64,000 nucleotides of DNA from a bacterium (lineage in GTDB: Bacteria; Armatimonadota; Zipacnadia; Zipacnadales; UBA11051): positions 1 to 64,000 of the forward strand of contig JAJFUB010000013.1 in the NCBI GenBank assembly GCA_021372615.1. Reading direction: 5' to 3'. Under the pieces are notes generated by a model, which ran no database searches, was not told the origin of the DNA, and saw nothing but the letters and a program-made list of their open reading frames with translations. Every line of letters starts with the position of its first letter. Position 1 is the first letter of the stretch. Shown here piece after piece: positions 25,617 through 33,788 of this stretch. The translations under genes were made by a program, and so were the position numbers.

Positions 25617-27542
25617 TCATGCCTCGGGCGGCTTGCCGAGGGCCAGCAGTTCCTCGCGGCACAGCCCCAGTATCCCGCCGAAGGTCAGCACGAACTCGAA
25701 CACATCGAAGACGTGCTGCAGGCGCTTCTCGTTGGTGCGCGCCCAGGCGATGACCTCGCGCGCGGCCTCAACCCAGTCCGGCGACCCCGTGTGCTTCGCC
25801 ACGAGCGCCTCGCTCTGCAGGACGCACAACTCGCCGAAGTCCGCCAGCAGACGCCAGGAATGGGCCTGGCAGGCATCGGGCGCGCCCAGGTTGCGCGCGA
25901 TGATCGGGGCCATCCTGTCCACTGCGGACGGAATGGCCTGCCAGTCCTTGAGCGCCTCCTCCGGCTTGGCCTCGCCACGCAGCACTCGTGGGGCGAAGAG
26001 CTTCGAGAGCTGCTTGAGGTACTTCAGCACCAGTTCCCCGTCCGCGCCGAAGCATGCTGCCATGTGATCGCGCGCAATCTCGCCGAAGGACAGCTTGCGG
26101 TTCCACAGCGTCCGCCCAAGCACCGTCATGCCCAGACCCGTGGGGAAGAACAGGCGCTGCACCTGGCAGCTCATGAAGCCATCCAGGCCGATGGCCCGCA
26201 AGCCCTGCACGTCGCGGTGCAGGACGTGCGCCAGCGCCGTCTGCCCCGGGTCCTTGTAGTGGTCCCACATGAAGTGGTAGTCGAAGTCGAAGCCCTCGCC
26301 GCGGAACTGGTCCTGCCAGCCCTTGAGGAAGGCCAGGTTGATCGCCGGGTCGGCGGGGAACTTGAGCTGGTTGCGCTTGTAGGGGGGCAGCTTCGCTGCG
26401 CTCACGCCCGCCTCGGTGAACGAAGTCGAGTACGAGCGCGTGATCGGCGCGAACATCAGGATGAAGCGGTCCTGGTTCTTGAGGCGCTCCTTCAGCGGCG
26501 GCCACAGCAGGTCCACATAGGCCAGGAAGACGATACGCACGGGCGAGCCGGCTGCCGTGAGCTTGTCATCCAGCTCGTTGAGCATCTTCACGTACAGGTC
26601 GGCGGGCCGATGGTCGCGACACAGTGGGCACTCACACTGGTTGTTGCTGCCGTCGGCCAGCCAGAAGTGGATGATGTCCACATCGGGGTTGGCCCCGGCA
26701 TACTCCACGATGGCGTCGGTCACGATGCGCCGTGTCTCGGGGTTGCCGTAGCACAGATTGGTGTTCAGGGCGATGTTGCCCCACAGCTTGCGCTCGCCCC
26801 TGATCTCGGCGAGGTACTGCACGGCGTCCGCGGGGATAGGTCCCTTGTGCTCGAACCACCCCGGCCCCGGGATGCCGAAGGGCTCGCAGGTCCAGCCGTG
26901 TCCGACCAGGTGTAGGTCGAGGCCGCGCCGCTTGATCTCGCGCCGCAGCCTCGTCGTCAGTTCCGCCGCCTGCTCGGTGGTGAACTGCGCACGCGGCCAC
27001 AATGGGTTGGCCTCATGCTCGTACCAGCGCTGGAAGAAGTTGTAGGCCTCGCGGAACTGGATGAAGTAGCCGTTGAACCCCAGCTTCGGGAGCCAGTCCA
27101 CCATGTCCCGCACATGCTCCCAGCTCACCGCGCCCTCGATGCACACGCCGCGGTGGCGGTACGAGGCCGTCTCCTGCAGTCTGACCGGGGGCAGGGCGCG
27201 CAGCGTGGGCAGGGACTCGCCCGTCTTGCCGGGCCGCACCCAGCGGCAGCCCAGTTCGGTCAGGTAGCGGTAGGCGGCGAGGAGGATACTGCGAGGGTTC
27301 GAGCCGGCAATGAGACCGCGCTTGGCGGTGGCTTCTATGGTCACTTCGTCGGCTTCGGGTGCCGGCTGGAAGCCGGCGCTCCTACGGCTGCCCAGCCACA
27401 GGCCGGGGGCCTTGGGGTCATAGGCACGGGCGCTGCGCACGGACCACTCCTGCCCGGTCATCTGCGAGAGGCAGCGGCGCAGTTCACGGGCCGCCAGCTT
27501 CGCCGGTTGGCTCGTGTCAAAGCGGACGATCGTCGGTTGCAT
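25617..27542 (-). CDS. DUF4838 family glycosidase-like protein with palindrome-derived segment
   Basis: A 641-aa protein. Residues 10-125 form the alpha/beta N-terminal domain typical of GH20/GH67-type enzymes, and residues 125-460 a TIM-barrel-like DUF4838 region with FHFW-like IIHFWLADGSNNQCECPLC. No signal peptide is evident, so it may be cytoplasmic, unlike its relative at 33789-36707. ATG 27542 (spacing nine from AAAGGA) is favoured over the ATG at 27551. Residues 53-62 (RRSAGFQPAP) are encoded by a palindromic repeat, see 27359-27385. queC follows after 10 nt. The SSS symporter is divergent on the other side, so transport and hydrolysis may be linked. Confidence 0.85.
   Translation of the reverse strand: MQPTIVRFDTSQPAKLAARELRRCLSQMTGQEWSVRSARAYDPKAPGLWLGSRRSAGFQPAPEADEVTIEATAKRGLIAGSNPRSILLAAYRYLTELGCRWVRPGKTGESLPTLRALPPVRLQETASYRHRGVCIEGAVSWEHVRDMVDWLPKLGFNGYFIQFREAYNFFQRWYEHEANPLWPRAQFTTEQAAELTTRLRREIKRRGLDLHLVGHGWTCEPFGIPGPGWFEHKGPIPADAVQYLAEIRGERKLWGNIALNTNLCYGNPETRRIVTDAIVEYAGANPDVDIIHFWLADGSNNQCECPLCRDHRPADLYVKMLNELDDKLTAAGSPVRIVFLAYVDLLWPPLKERLKNQDRFILMFAPITRSYSTSFTEAGVSAAKLPPYKRNQLKFPADPAINLAFLKGWQDQFRGEGFDFDYHFMWDHYKDPGQTALAHVLHRDVQGLRAIGLDGFMSCQVQRLFFPTGLGMTVLGRTLWNRKLSFGEIARDHMAACFGADGELVLKYLKQLSKLFAPRVLRGEAKPEEALKDWQAIPSAVDRMAPIIARNLGAPDACQAHSWRLLADFGELCVLQSEALVAKHTGSPDWVEAAREVIAWARTNEKRLQHVFDVFEFVLTFGGILGLCREELLALGKPPEA
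27359..27385. repeat. Palindromic repeat family C inside a coding region
   Basis: The core 27361-27377 is a palindrome with arms GCCGGCT and AGCCGGC around GGA, flanked by GCTCCTAC. On the coding (minus) strand it reads GTAGGAGCGCCGGCTT followed by CCAGCCGGC. The host gene frame passes through it and yields RRSAGFQPA. From memory, this sequence and its translation recur in many environmental bacterial genomes; I cannot verify this here. It appears to be an in-frame insertion in the N-terminal domain of the DUF4838 protein. Confidence 0.65.
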
Positions 27543-27637
27543 GGCCGTCATTCCTTTCAGAGACCCGGGAAGGGATTGCCGGCGCTGTCGGGCAATACAG
27601 AGCCAGTCACGCAGCCTGCCGTCGCGGAGGAAGCCCC

Positions 27638-29173
27638 TTGTTCACCACCGCTGACTGGATCGTTGTCATCGCCTTCTTCGCACTGATGGCCTCGCTGGGC
27701 TTCGTCACCCGGCGCTTCATCCATGGGCTGGACGACTACTTCGCCGGGGGGCATAACATCCCCTGGTGGCTCGCGGCCATCTCGCACCACGTGTCTGGGT
27801 ACAGTGCCTTTGCTTTCGTGGGCTACGCCAGCCTGGCCTACAAGGTCGGCTTCAACATCTGGACCGTTTTCGCCCTGCCCGTCTTCCTCGCCATGGTGGC
27901 AGGGGCCTTCATATGGGCGCCGCGCTGGACGCGCCTGAAGGTCATTACGCCCTGCCAGTACCTGGAGGAACGCTTCAACAACCTGGTGCGGCAGGTGGTG
28001 GCCTGGAGCGGCATCGGCGTGAAGTTCGTGGATGAGGGGGCCAAACTGTACTCGCTGGCCAAGATCATCAACGCCTGCACGGGGCTGCCGGTCAAGGGTA
28101 CGATCGTCGCCAGTTGCGCCGTCACGATCCTGTACCTGCTCATGGGAGGGCTGTGGGCCGAGCTGTACAGCGACTTCATCCAGTTCATCGTGCAGTACGG
28201 CATCACGCTGGCGTTGGTGCCGATGGTGCTGGCCGCAGTCGGCGGCTGGCGGGCCATGTGGCGCGATCCGCGCACCCCGGCCTTCAGTCTCCTGAGCAAG
28301 GATTTCCCACTGTCGCGCCTGTCGGTGTTCCTGGTGGTCATCACGCTGAGCTACAACGGCGGCACGTGGGGTCTGGCGCAGCGGTTCTACTCGATGGGCA
28401 AGGCCGCCGAGGCCAAGAAGGCCGCCCTGCTCTCGGCCTTCCTCTATCTGCTCTACCCCATCGCCCTGTACATCCCGGTGTGGGCGGCACCGATCCTCGT
28501 GGGGCAGGTGCAAGACCCTGAGATGGCCTACATCGTGGTCGCCCAGCAGCAGTTGCCGCAGGTCATGCCGGGGCTCCTGGGGCTGCTGGTGGCCGGGATG
28601 TTCGCGGCCACGATGTCTATGGTCAACTCCGACATCAGCGCTCTCGCGGCGGTCTTCACCAAGGACATCTACAGCCGCACCATGGACCGCGTGGCGGGCG
28701 AGAGCAAGCTGCTCAAGGTGGGCTATCTGGCCACAGGGGGCTTCGGCCTGCTGACGATCATCGGGGGCATGGCGACCGAGGGCCTCGGGGGGGCCTTCAA
28801 GGCGATGATGGACTGGTACGCGGCGGTGCTGGGGCCGGTGTCGGTGCCGCTGCTGTTCGGCATGCTCGTCAAGCGCACGACGTGGCGGGGGGCCCTGGCG
28901 TCATGGCTCGGCGGGTTCGCCACCTTCGTGCTGTTCAAGTACTGGCTCACGAACGTGGTCGCCCTGTCGTTGTTCGGCGCCCCGCCGGATGAGGCCCTGG
29001 CCTGGACGTTGACGACGGGAGCCGAACTGCTGGTGACCTTCGCGATCTTCCTGGGCGAAGGCTACCTCGTCCGGCAGACGCCCGAGGAGCAGGCACGCGT
29101 GGCGGGGCTGTTCAAGCGGTTGGAGGGGGGCCTGGAGGCGCAGGCGGGAGACGGTGAGGCGTCCGGCGCGTAG
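27638..29173 (+). CDS. Sodium:solute symporter (SSS family)
   Basis: A 511-aa polytopic permease of the SSS family with about 13 hydrophobic segments. Family features include the early DDYFAGGHNIPWWLAAISHHVSGYSAFAF region with the sodium-site helix break and the MNSDISALAAVFTKDIY-like segment (MSMVNSDISALAA) in the eighth helix. The start is a TTG at 27638, since GGAGGAA lies at 27627-27633 and the protein then begins just before the first helix. The longer frame back to 27359 overlaps the divergent DUF4838 gene and is not used. It probably imports a sugar, uronate or similar solute with Na+. Its convergent neighbour is queD, 6 nt away. Confidence 0.92.
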   Translation: MFTTADWIVVIAFFALMASLGFVTRRFIHGLDDYFAGGHNIPWWLAAISHHVSGYSAFAFVGYASLAYKVGFNIWTVFALPVFLAMVAGAFIWAPRWTRLKVITPCQYLEERFNNLVRQVVAWSGIGVKFVDEGAKLYSLAKIINACTGLPVKGTIVASCAVTILYLLMGGLWAELYSDFIQFIVQYGITLALVPMVLAAVGGWRAMWRDPRTPAFSLLSKDFPLSRLSVFLVVITLSYNGGTWGLAQRFYSMGKAAEAKKAALLSAFLYLLYPIALYIPVWAAPILVGQVQDPEMAYIVVAQQQLPQVMPGLLGLLVAGMFAATMSMVNSDISALAAVFTKDIYSRTMDRVAGESKLLKVGYLATGGFGLLTIIGGMATEGLGGAFKAMMDWYAAVLGPVSVPLLFGMLVKRTTWRGALASWLGGFATFVLFKYWLTNVVALSLFGAPPDEALAWTLTTGAELLVTFAIFLGEGYLVRQTPEEQARVAGLFKRLEGGLEAQAGDGEASGA

Positions 29174-29179
29174 CCGGCC

Positions 29180-29551
29180 TCAGTCCTCCCAGTAGGTCAC
29201 ACTCGACGTGTCGCCCTCCCACAGCCGGACGCGGGCCATCGTGATGCCGGGGAAGGGCAACCTGTCCGCAACCTGACGGTAGATGAACGCCGCCAGGTTC
29301 TCGGAGGTCACGTTCTGCTCGGCAAAGGCAGGTAGTTCGTTGAGGCAGCGGTGGTCCAGTTCGTCCAGCACCCCGTCGCAGATCGCCTTCAGTTCGCCGA
29401 AGTCCAGCAGCATCCCGTTCTGCAGCGGTTGCGGCCCGGCGACCGTGATCTCCACGCGGTAGTTGTGCCCATGCATGCGCGCGCACGGCCCGTCGTAGTC
29501 GCGCAGGTGGTGTGCGGCGGAGAAGGTGCGCTGCACCGTCAGTTCGTACAT
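29180..29551 (-). CDS. queD: 6-carboxy-5,6,7,8-tetrahydropterin synthase QueD
   Basis: A 123-aa member of the PTPS/QueD family, which turns dihydroneopterin triphosphate into 6-carboxytetrahydropterin in preQ0 synthesis. Zinc ligands are His15 (AAHH), His27 and His29 (MHGHNY), and the catalytic Cys23 sits in GPCARMHGHN. ATG 29551 has GGAGG (plus-strand 29557-29561) five bases upstream. An in-frame extension to 29611 is not needed. It follows the LamG/BPL_N gene by 29 nt on the same strand. With queC at 24953 it gives two of the four preQ0 steps within 5 kb, although not in one operon. Confidence 0.94.
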   Translation of the reverse strand: MYELTVQRTFSAAHHLRDYDGPCARMHGHNYRVEITVAGPQPLQNGMLLDFGELKAICDGVLDELDHRCLNELPAFAEQNVTSENLAAFIYRQVADRLPFPGITMARVRLWEGDTSSVTYWED

Positions 29552-29580
29552 TCGGTCCTCCAGATCGCGGTCGGGGCCGC

Positions 29581-30972
29581 TCAGTTGTCGCCGATGATGC
29601 GCGCCGTCCACATCACGGCATTGCGCAACATCGGCCGCGTGTCGGCGGAGCCCTCGGGGTGACCACTGAACACGACCACTCGTCCCTTCCCCAACGCGCG
29701 CACCACAGTGTGTGAGAACGTCGGCAGCGGCGGGTCACCCACGTCGAAGGTCAGGACCGTCTGCTGGTCCTCACTCTTGGGGACGAACAGAGGGCCGCTG
29801 GCGTGGGGGAACAGGATCATCCGGCTGGTGTCATAGCCGTCCGTGAGGGGATGGGGCTGGAGCTTCACCCACACCGGCCCACGCACGTTGAACTTGTAGG
29901 TCGTGCAGTCCACTAGCCCGTACTGGTTGGCTGTCGTGGCGCCCCCGCAGATGCCGACATACCCCCCGCCATCGTTGACGTACTTGAGCAGCGCCTGCTT
30001 GTTGGCGTCCGTCAACCGCAAGCCCCCACCGCCTGGAACGATCAGTGTCTTGTACTGGCTCAGGTCCGTCTTGGCCAGGTCGTCCTCCGAGATGGCCGTC
30101 GGCACGGGCAGATCCAGAGCCTGGTACAGACTGTCCGGCCAGTTGAGCAGCGAGGTGGAGCGCCCATAGATGATGCCGACTCTCGCCGCGAAGAGCTGCT
30201 CCCGCCGGCGAGCGGCTTCGCCATCGTCGGCGGCCACCAGGCCCGCCATCTCCTCCATCTTGCGGATGTGGGGCAAGGCTGCCTTCGCGGCCAGAGCCTT
30301 CACCTGCAGCCGGCTCAGCCAGCGGTTGTAGATCGTCAGTTCGTCGAGATGAGCCTTCGCCCACGGGCCCGTAGCGGGGGACTTGCAGCCAATGCGGATG
30401 GTCGCCGGCTGCTCCATGGCCTGGTACGTGGCCGGGTAACCGGTCTCAATGCCATCGCGGTACAGACCCAGGCCGGCCGGGCTGGCGCCCGCACTGTCCC
30501 AGGTGATGACCAGGTGGCTCCAGGCGTTGCCCGGCCAGCCCCAACCATAGCGCCGGAAGGTCCTGCCGCCGGTGCGGACCGTCACCTGGGCCGACATCTC
30601 CACGTGAGTGAAGGTGACCTCCATGATGGCGGATCCGTCCTGCCGCAGGAACTGCAGGTAGTAGTGATCCTCCATCTCCTTCGGGTCGTGGAGCGGCCTG
30701 ACCAGTAGCTCCAGGGCGCCGGAAGCCAGGTTAAGCGGCGGCAGATTGGTGTACTCCACGCACTGCCCGCTCTCAAAGTCCCCAGCCTGCCCGGCCTTGC
30801 CCTCAACGTATCTGAGCTTGTCGGCACCGGTGACCGACACCGCCCCGGGTGTCGCTGTGGCCGCGCCGTCGAAGGCGACGTGGAACGGCGCCATCAGCGG
30901 CGGCAGGTCCGCCGCAAGTGCCGGCACTGACAGCACGGTGAGGAGCAGGAGAAGTCCCGTGGCGTGGCGCAT
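29581..30972 (-). CDS. Secreted LamG protein with BPL_N/glutamine-amidotransferase-like domain
   Basis: A 463-aa exported protein with a signal peptide ending in ALAAD near residue 22. Residues 25-230 are a LamG-like sandwich (ALELLVRPL, WSHLVITW, HLDELTIYNRWL). Residues 260-463 form a class I amidotransferase-like fold as in the N-terminal domain of biotin-protein-ligase-type proteins. The nucleophile elbow VGICGGA keeps its Cys, but I cannot confirm the His/Glu partners. The frame extends upstream to 31083, but ATG 30972 starts the signal peptide. Its role is probably recognition or processing of an extracellular glycan. queD follows after 29 nt. Confidence 0.8.
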   Translation of the reverse strand: MRHATGLLLLLTVLSVPALAADLPPLMAPFHVAFDGAATATPGAVSVTGADKLRYVEGKAGQAGDFESGQCVEYTNLPPLNLASGALELLVRPLHDPKEMEDHYYLQFLRQDGSAIMEVTFTHVEMSAQVTVRTGGRTFRRYGWGWPGNAWSHLVITWDSAGASPAGLGLYRDGIETGYPATYQAMEQPATIRIGCKSPATGPWAKAHLDELTIYNRWLSRLQVKALAAKAALPHIRKMEEMAGLVAADDGEAARRREQLFAARVGIIYGRSTSLLNWPDSLYQALDLPVPTAISEDDLAKTDLSQYKTLIVPGGGGLRLTDANKQALLKYVNDGGGYVGICGGATTANQYGLVDCTTYKFNVRGPVWVKLQPHPLTDGYDTSRMILFPHASGPLFVPKSEDQQTVLTFDVGDPPLPTFSHTVVRALGKGRVVVFSGHPEGSADTRPMLRNAVMWTARIIGDN

Positions 30973-31052
30973 AGTGACTCCGCAATCTGCCGGCGGGAAG
31001 CGCAGCGGCTTGGGTCGCACGGCGTTCCCGGGACACTCGAGGAGGGATTGTG

Positions 31053-32192
31053 ATGCCGAACCTGTTTGGCCGCACCTGGACACGTAGCGAGCTGATGAAG
31101 CACGTCGGTGACATTGACCAGATCGGCGGCGCGCGCCGTGTGATGCTCGCCGAAGGCAATGAGGCCGGCTGCGAGGCCGTCTTGTTCCGCACCGGCACCG
31201 GACTGACCTTCACCTGTCTGGCCGGACGCGGGTTGGACATTGCGTCGGCGGAGTTCTGTGGCCGCTCGCTCTGCTGGCGCTCGCAGACCGGCGACACCGC
31301 CGCTCCCTTCTTCGAGCCCGATGGTCTCGGCTGGCTGCGCAACTTCTATGGCGGCCTGGTCATTACGTGCGGCATGAGCTACGCCGGCGCCCCGCACCAG
31401 GACACCAGCTCCAGCGAAGGCGAGCCGACCTGGGACCCCGAGACGGGTCAGTGGATTCCCACCGGTAGTCTCGGTCTGCACGGTCGGGTCAGCAACATCC
31501 CCGCCAAGAACCTGTACGTGGATGGCGAGTGGCAGGGCGATGACTACGTCTTCTGGGCACAGGGCAAGATGCGGGAAGGCATTGTGTTCGGCGCGAACCT
31601 GCTGCTCGACCGCAAGGTCAGCGCCAAGCTCGGCGAGAACACGATCTGGATCCACGATGAGGTCACCAACGAGGGCTGGAACCCCCAGGAGCACATGATG
31701 CTGTACCACTGCAACCTGGGCTTCCCGCTGGTGTGGGATGACAGCAAGTACCTCATCAACGCCCGGAGCACTCGCCCCCGCGACGCTGCCGCCGCCCCCT
31801 ACGTGGACAAGTGGGCCGAGTTCCCCGCTCCGACACCAAACCAGGTGGAATGGGTCTACTACCACGACATGGCTACCGATGCGGACGGCAAGACCATGGT
31901 CGGCTTCGCCCGCAAGGGCTCCGGCGACTGCTGTGTGCTGGGGCTGTACATCAAGTACGACAAGAGCCAACTGCCCCACTTCGGCCAGTGGAAGATGCCA
32001 GCGGAGGGGACCTATGTGACGGGCCTGGAGCCGGCTACGTGCCGTGTTGAGGGGCGCGTCAAGGACCGCAACGAGGGGCGCCTGAGGGTGCTGCAGCCCG
32101 GTGAGACGGCCGCCTACGACCTGGAGATTGGCGTTCTGAACACGCTGGACGAGGTGGCAGAGGTCGAGGCGCAGATCGCCGCGATGAAGTAG
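31053..32192 (+). CDS. Aldose 1-epimerase-like protein (DUF4432)
   Basis: A 379-aa cytoplasmic beta-supersandwich protein of the DUF4432 branch of the galactose-mutarotase fold. Visible elements are LAGRGLDIASAEFCG near residue 60, GGLVITCGMSYAG, LHGRVSNIPAKN (a conserved His in the active-site cleft) and WIHDEVTNEGWNPQEHMMLYHCNLGFP. ATG 31053, directly after a GTG at 31050, has GAGGAGGG seven bases upstream. The family binds sugars and probably interconverts anomers or epimers. It is divergent from the secreted LamG/BPL_N gene, so both may serve one glycan. Confidence 0.9.
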   Translation: MPNLFGRTWTRSELMKHVGDIDQIGGARRVMLAEGNEAGCEAVLFRTGTGLTFTCLAGRGLDIASAEFCGRSLCWRSQTGDTAAPFFEPDGLGWLRNFYGGLVITCGMSYAGAPHQDTSSSEGEPTWDPETGQWIPTGSLGLHGRVSNIPAKNLYVDGEWQGDDYVFWAQGKMREGIVFGANLLLDRKVSAKLGENTIWIHDEVTNEGWNPQEHMMLYHCNLGFPLVWDDSKYLINARSTRPRDAAAAPYVDKWAEFPAPTPNQVEWVYYHDMATDADGKTMVGFARKGSGDCCVLGLYIKYDKSQLPHFGQWKMPAEGTYVTGLEPATCRVEGRVKDRNEGRLRVLQPGETAAYDLEIGVLNTLDEVAEVEAQIAAMK

Positions 32193-32263
32193 CGGCAGAG
32201 CGGAACCAGCCGTCGCGTGGCAACGTCCTCTCCCTGCCCCGGCTGCCTGGCTGAACAGGGGTC

Positions 32264-32292
32264 TTGCACTAGATATCACTAGCAGGTAAACT
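32264..32292 (+). promoter_or_regulatory. Candidate promoter of gcvH
   Basis: TTGCAC (32264-32269) and TAAACT (32287-32292) are spaced 17 bp in a locally AT-rich patch of the 174-nt gap before gcvH. The transcript would carry a leader of about 67 nt. I looked for a glycine riboswitch here and saw none. Confidence 0.35.
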
Positions 32293-32366
32293 GCCAAGCG
32301 TTCCGCAGGGGTGCCCGGCGCCCCGGGCGTGGTAGCAGTGCTGGAGATGTCAAGGAGGAAGCACCG

Positions 32367-32801
32367 ATGGAGTCCACTGACGAGCTGAGGTTCCATGAAG
32401 CCCATGCATGGGTGCGGCAGGAAGGCAATGAGCTAGTCATCGGCATCACCGATTACGCGGCTGAGCAACTGGGGGATGTGGTCTTCATCGAACTGCCCGA
32501 GGTGGGGACAACCATCACGGCCGACGATCCCTTCGGCAGCATCGAGTCCCCGAAGGCTGTCGAGGACCTGGTGGCTCCGGTCAGCGGCGAGGTCGTACGC
32601 CGCAACGACGAGGTCGTGGACAGCCCCGAGACCGTCAACGACGACCCTTACGGCGAGGGCTGGCTGATCGCGGTCAAGGCCGACGAGAACACCGATCTCG
32701 ACGCCCTGATGAGCCGCGATGAGTACAATGACGCCCTGGAGGCTCTGGGCGAGGACGACGAGGCCGACGACGACCTGCTCGACGAAGACGAGGAGGAATA
32801 G
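32367..32801 (+). CDS. gcvH: Glycine cleavage system H protein with acidic C-terminal tail
   Basis: A 144-aa lipoyl-carrier protein that shuttles the aminomethyl group in glycine cleavage. The lipoyl lysine is Lys63 in GSIESPKAVEDL. The domain itself fills residues 1-125, and an added tail rich in Asp and Glu (ending DEDEEE) makes it longer than the usual 125-130 residues. The Shine-Dalgarno AAGGAGGAA lies nine bases upstream. No gcvT or gcvP is in the window. The next gene encodes a LipM/LplA-like enzyme whose family uses GcvH as acceptor, so this H protein may act as a lipoyl relay. Confidence 0.93.
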   Translation: MESTDELRFHEAHAWVRQEGNELVIGITDYAAEQLGDVVFIELPEVGTTITADDPFGSIESPKAVEDLVAPVSGEVVRRNDEVVDSPETVNDDPYGEGWLIAVKADENTDLDALMSRDEYNDALEALGEDDEADDDLLDEDEEE

Positions 32802-32863
32802 CGCGCCGGCACAGACCTCCCGGACGCCCCGTGCGGCGTCGTCCGCATGCGCTGGTTCACTCA

Positions 32864-32900
32864 GACGAGGCGGCCGGTTCATCAGATCGGCCGCCTCGTT
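32864..32900. terminator. 12-bp hairpin between gcvH and lipM
   Basis: Arms ACGAGGCGGCCG (32865-32876) and CGGCCGCCTCGT (32888-32899) enclose an 11-nt loop, with a further G-T wobble at the base. The downstream bases TTCATTCCCC are only mildly T-rich. It can act as a partial terminator that sets the ratio of gcvH to lipM. Confidence 0.55.
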
Positions 32901-32921
32901 CATTCCCCTGCCCGATACACC

Positions 32922-33767
32922 ATGAGCAAGCCAAGACACTGGCGATTGATCTACAGCGGGCCTGCTGACGGAGCCCGGAACATGGCCGTGGATGAGGCCA
33001 TGCTCGAGGCTGGCGTGGCGGGGCTCATCCCGCCGACGCTGCGTTTCTACGCCTGGCAGCCGCCGGCGGTGTCGCTCGGGTTCTTCCAGCCCCTCGACGA
33101 CCGCATCAGCCTGACTGAGATCGCCGCGCGCGGCTTCGGCCTGGTCCGGCGCCCCAGCGGCGGGCGCGCCATCCTGCACAAGGACGAACTCACGTACAGC
33201 GTGGTCGTCGCTGACGACCTCATCCCGGACGGCCGCAGCGTCATGGGGTCATACCGGACGCTCTCCCGCGGCATTGAGGCGGGGCTGGGGCTCCTGGGCC
33301 TGGGCGCCGAACTGGCCGACCGGGCCACGCCTGAGCGCATGAAGGCCCAGGGCCTGCCCACCGTGTGCTTCGCCAAGGCGGCCAAGTGCGACATGACCGT
33401 CTCGGGCCGCAAGATCGTCGGCAGCGCCCAGACCCGCCGCCGCGGTGTCATCATGCAGCACGGCTCGGTGCCGATCCATCTCGACCCGGCCGAGCACCTG
33501 GCGGTCATGCCGGGCGAGGGCACGGATGAAGCCAGCCAGCAGCGTCTGCTGCAGAAGGCCTGTGGCGTAGCAGACGCACTGGGGCGGTCGGTCCCATTCG
33601 AGGAGCTGGCGGAGGCTTTGCGGCGGGGCTTCGAGCAGCGCCTCGGCATTGTGTTGGAGCCCGGCGAATTGACGGCGTGGGAACTGGCCAAGGCCGATGA
33701 GCTGTACGCCACCCGCTACGCGACACGCGCGTGGACTGACCATCCCGCCAAGCGCGGGGAGGAGTAG
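32922..33767 (+). CDS. lipM: LipM-like octanoyltransferase / lipoate-protein ligase family protein
   Basis: A 281-aa biotin/lipoate ligase-fold protein. Diagnostic segments are VRRPSGGRAILH (residues 75-86), Cys149 in LPTVCF, and GRKIVGSAQ with Lys164. The cysteine in that position and the absence of a C-terminal lipoate-ligase accessory domain point to the octanoyltransferase LipM rather than LplA. LipM moves an octanoyl group from acyl carrier protein to GcvH. ATG 32922 starts the conserved domain; the frame upstream to 32847 contains the hairpin and is not used. Its place right behind gcvH supports the assignment. LplA-type activity remains possible. Confidence 0.85.
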   Translation: MSKPRHWRLIYSGPADGARNMAVDEAMLEAGVAGLIPPTLRFYAWQPPAVSLGFFQPLDDRISLTEIAARGFGLVRRPSGGRAILHKDELTYSVVVADDLIPDGRSVMGSYRTLSRGIEAGLGLLGLGAELADRATPERMKAQGLPTVCFAKAAKCDMTVSGRKIVGSAQTRRRGVIMQHGSVPIHLDPAEHLAVMPGEGTDEASQQRLLQKACGVADALGRSVPFEELAEALRRGFEQRLGIVLEPGELTAWELAKADELYATRYATRAWTDHPAKRGEE

Positions 33768-33788
33768 CCACCGTCGCCCCCTCACCGC

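Noticed and set aside
32193-32366. Glycine riboswitch in front of gcvH
   Set aside because: I saw no glycine-aptamer-like conserved segments; only a candidate promoter is visible.
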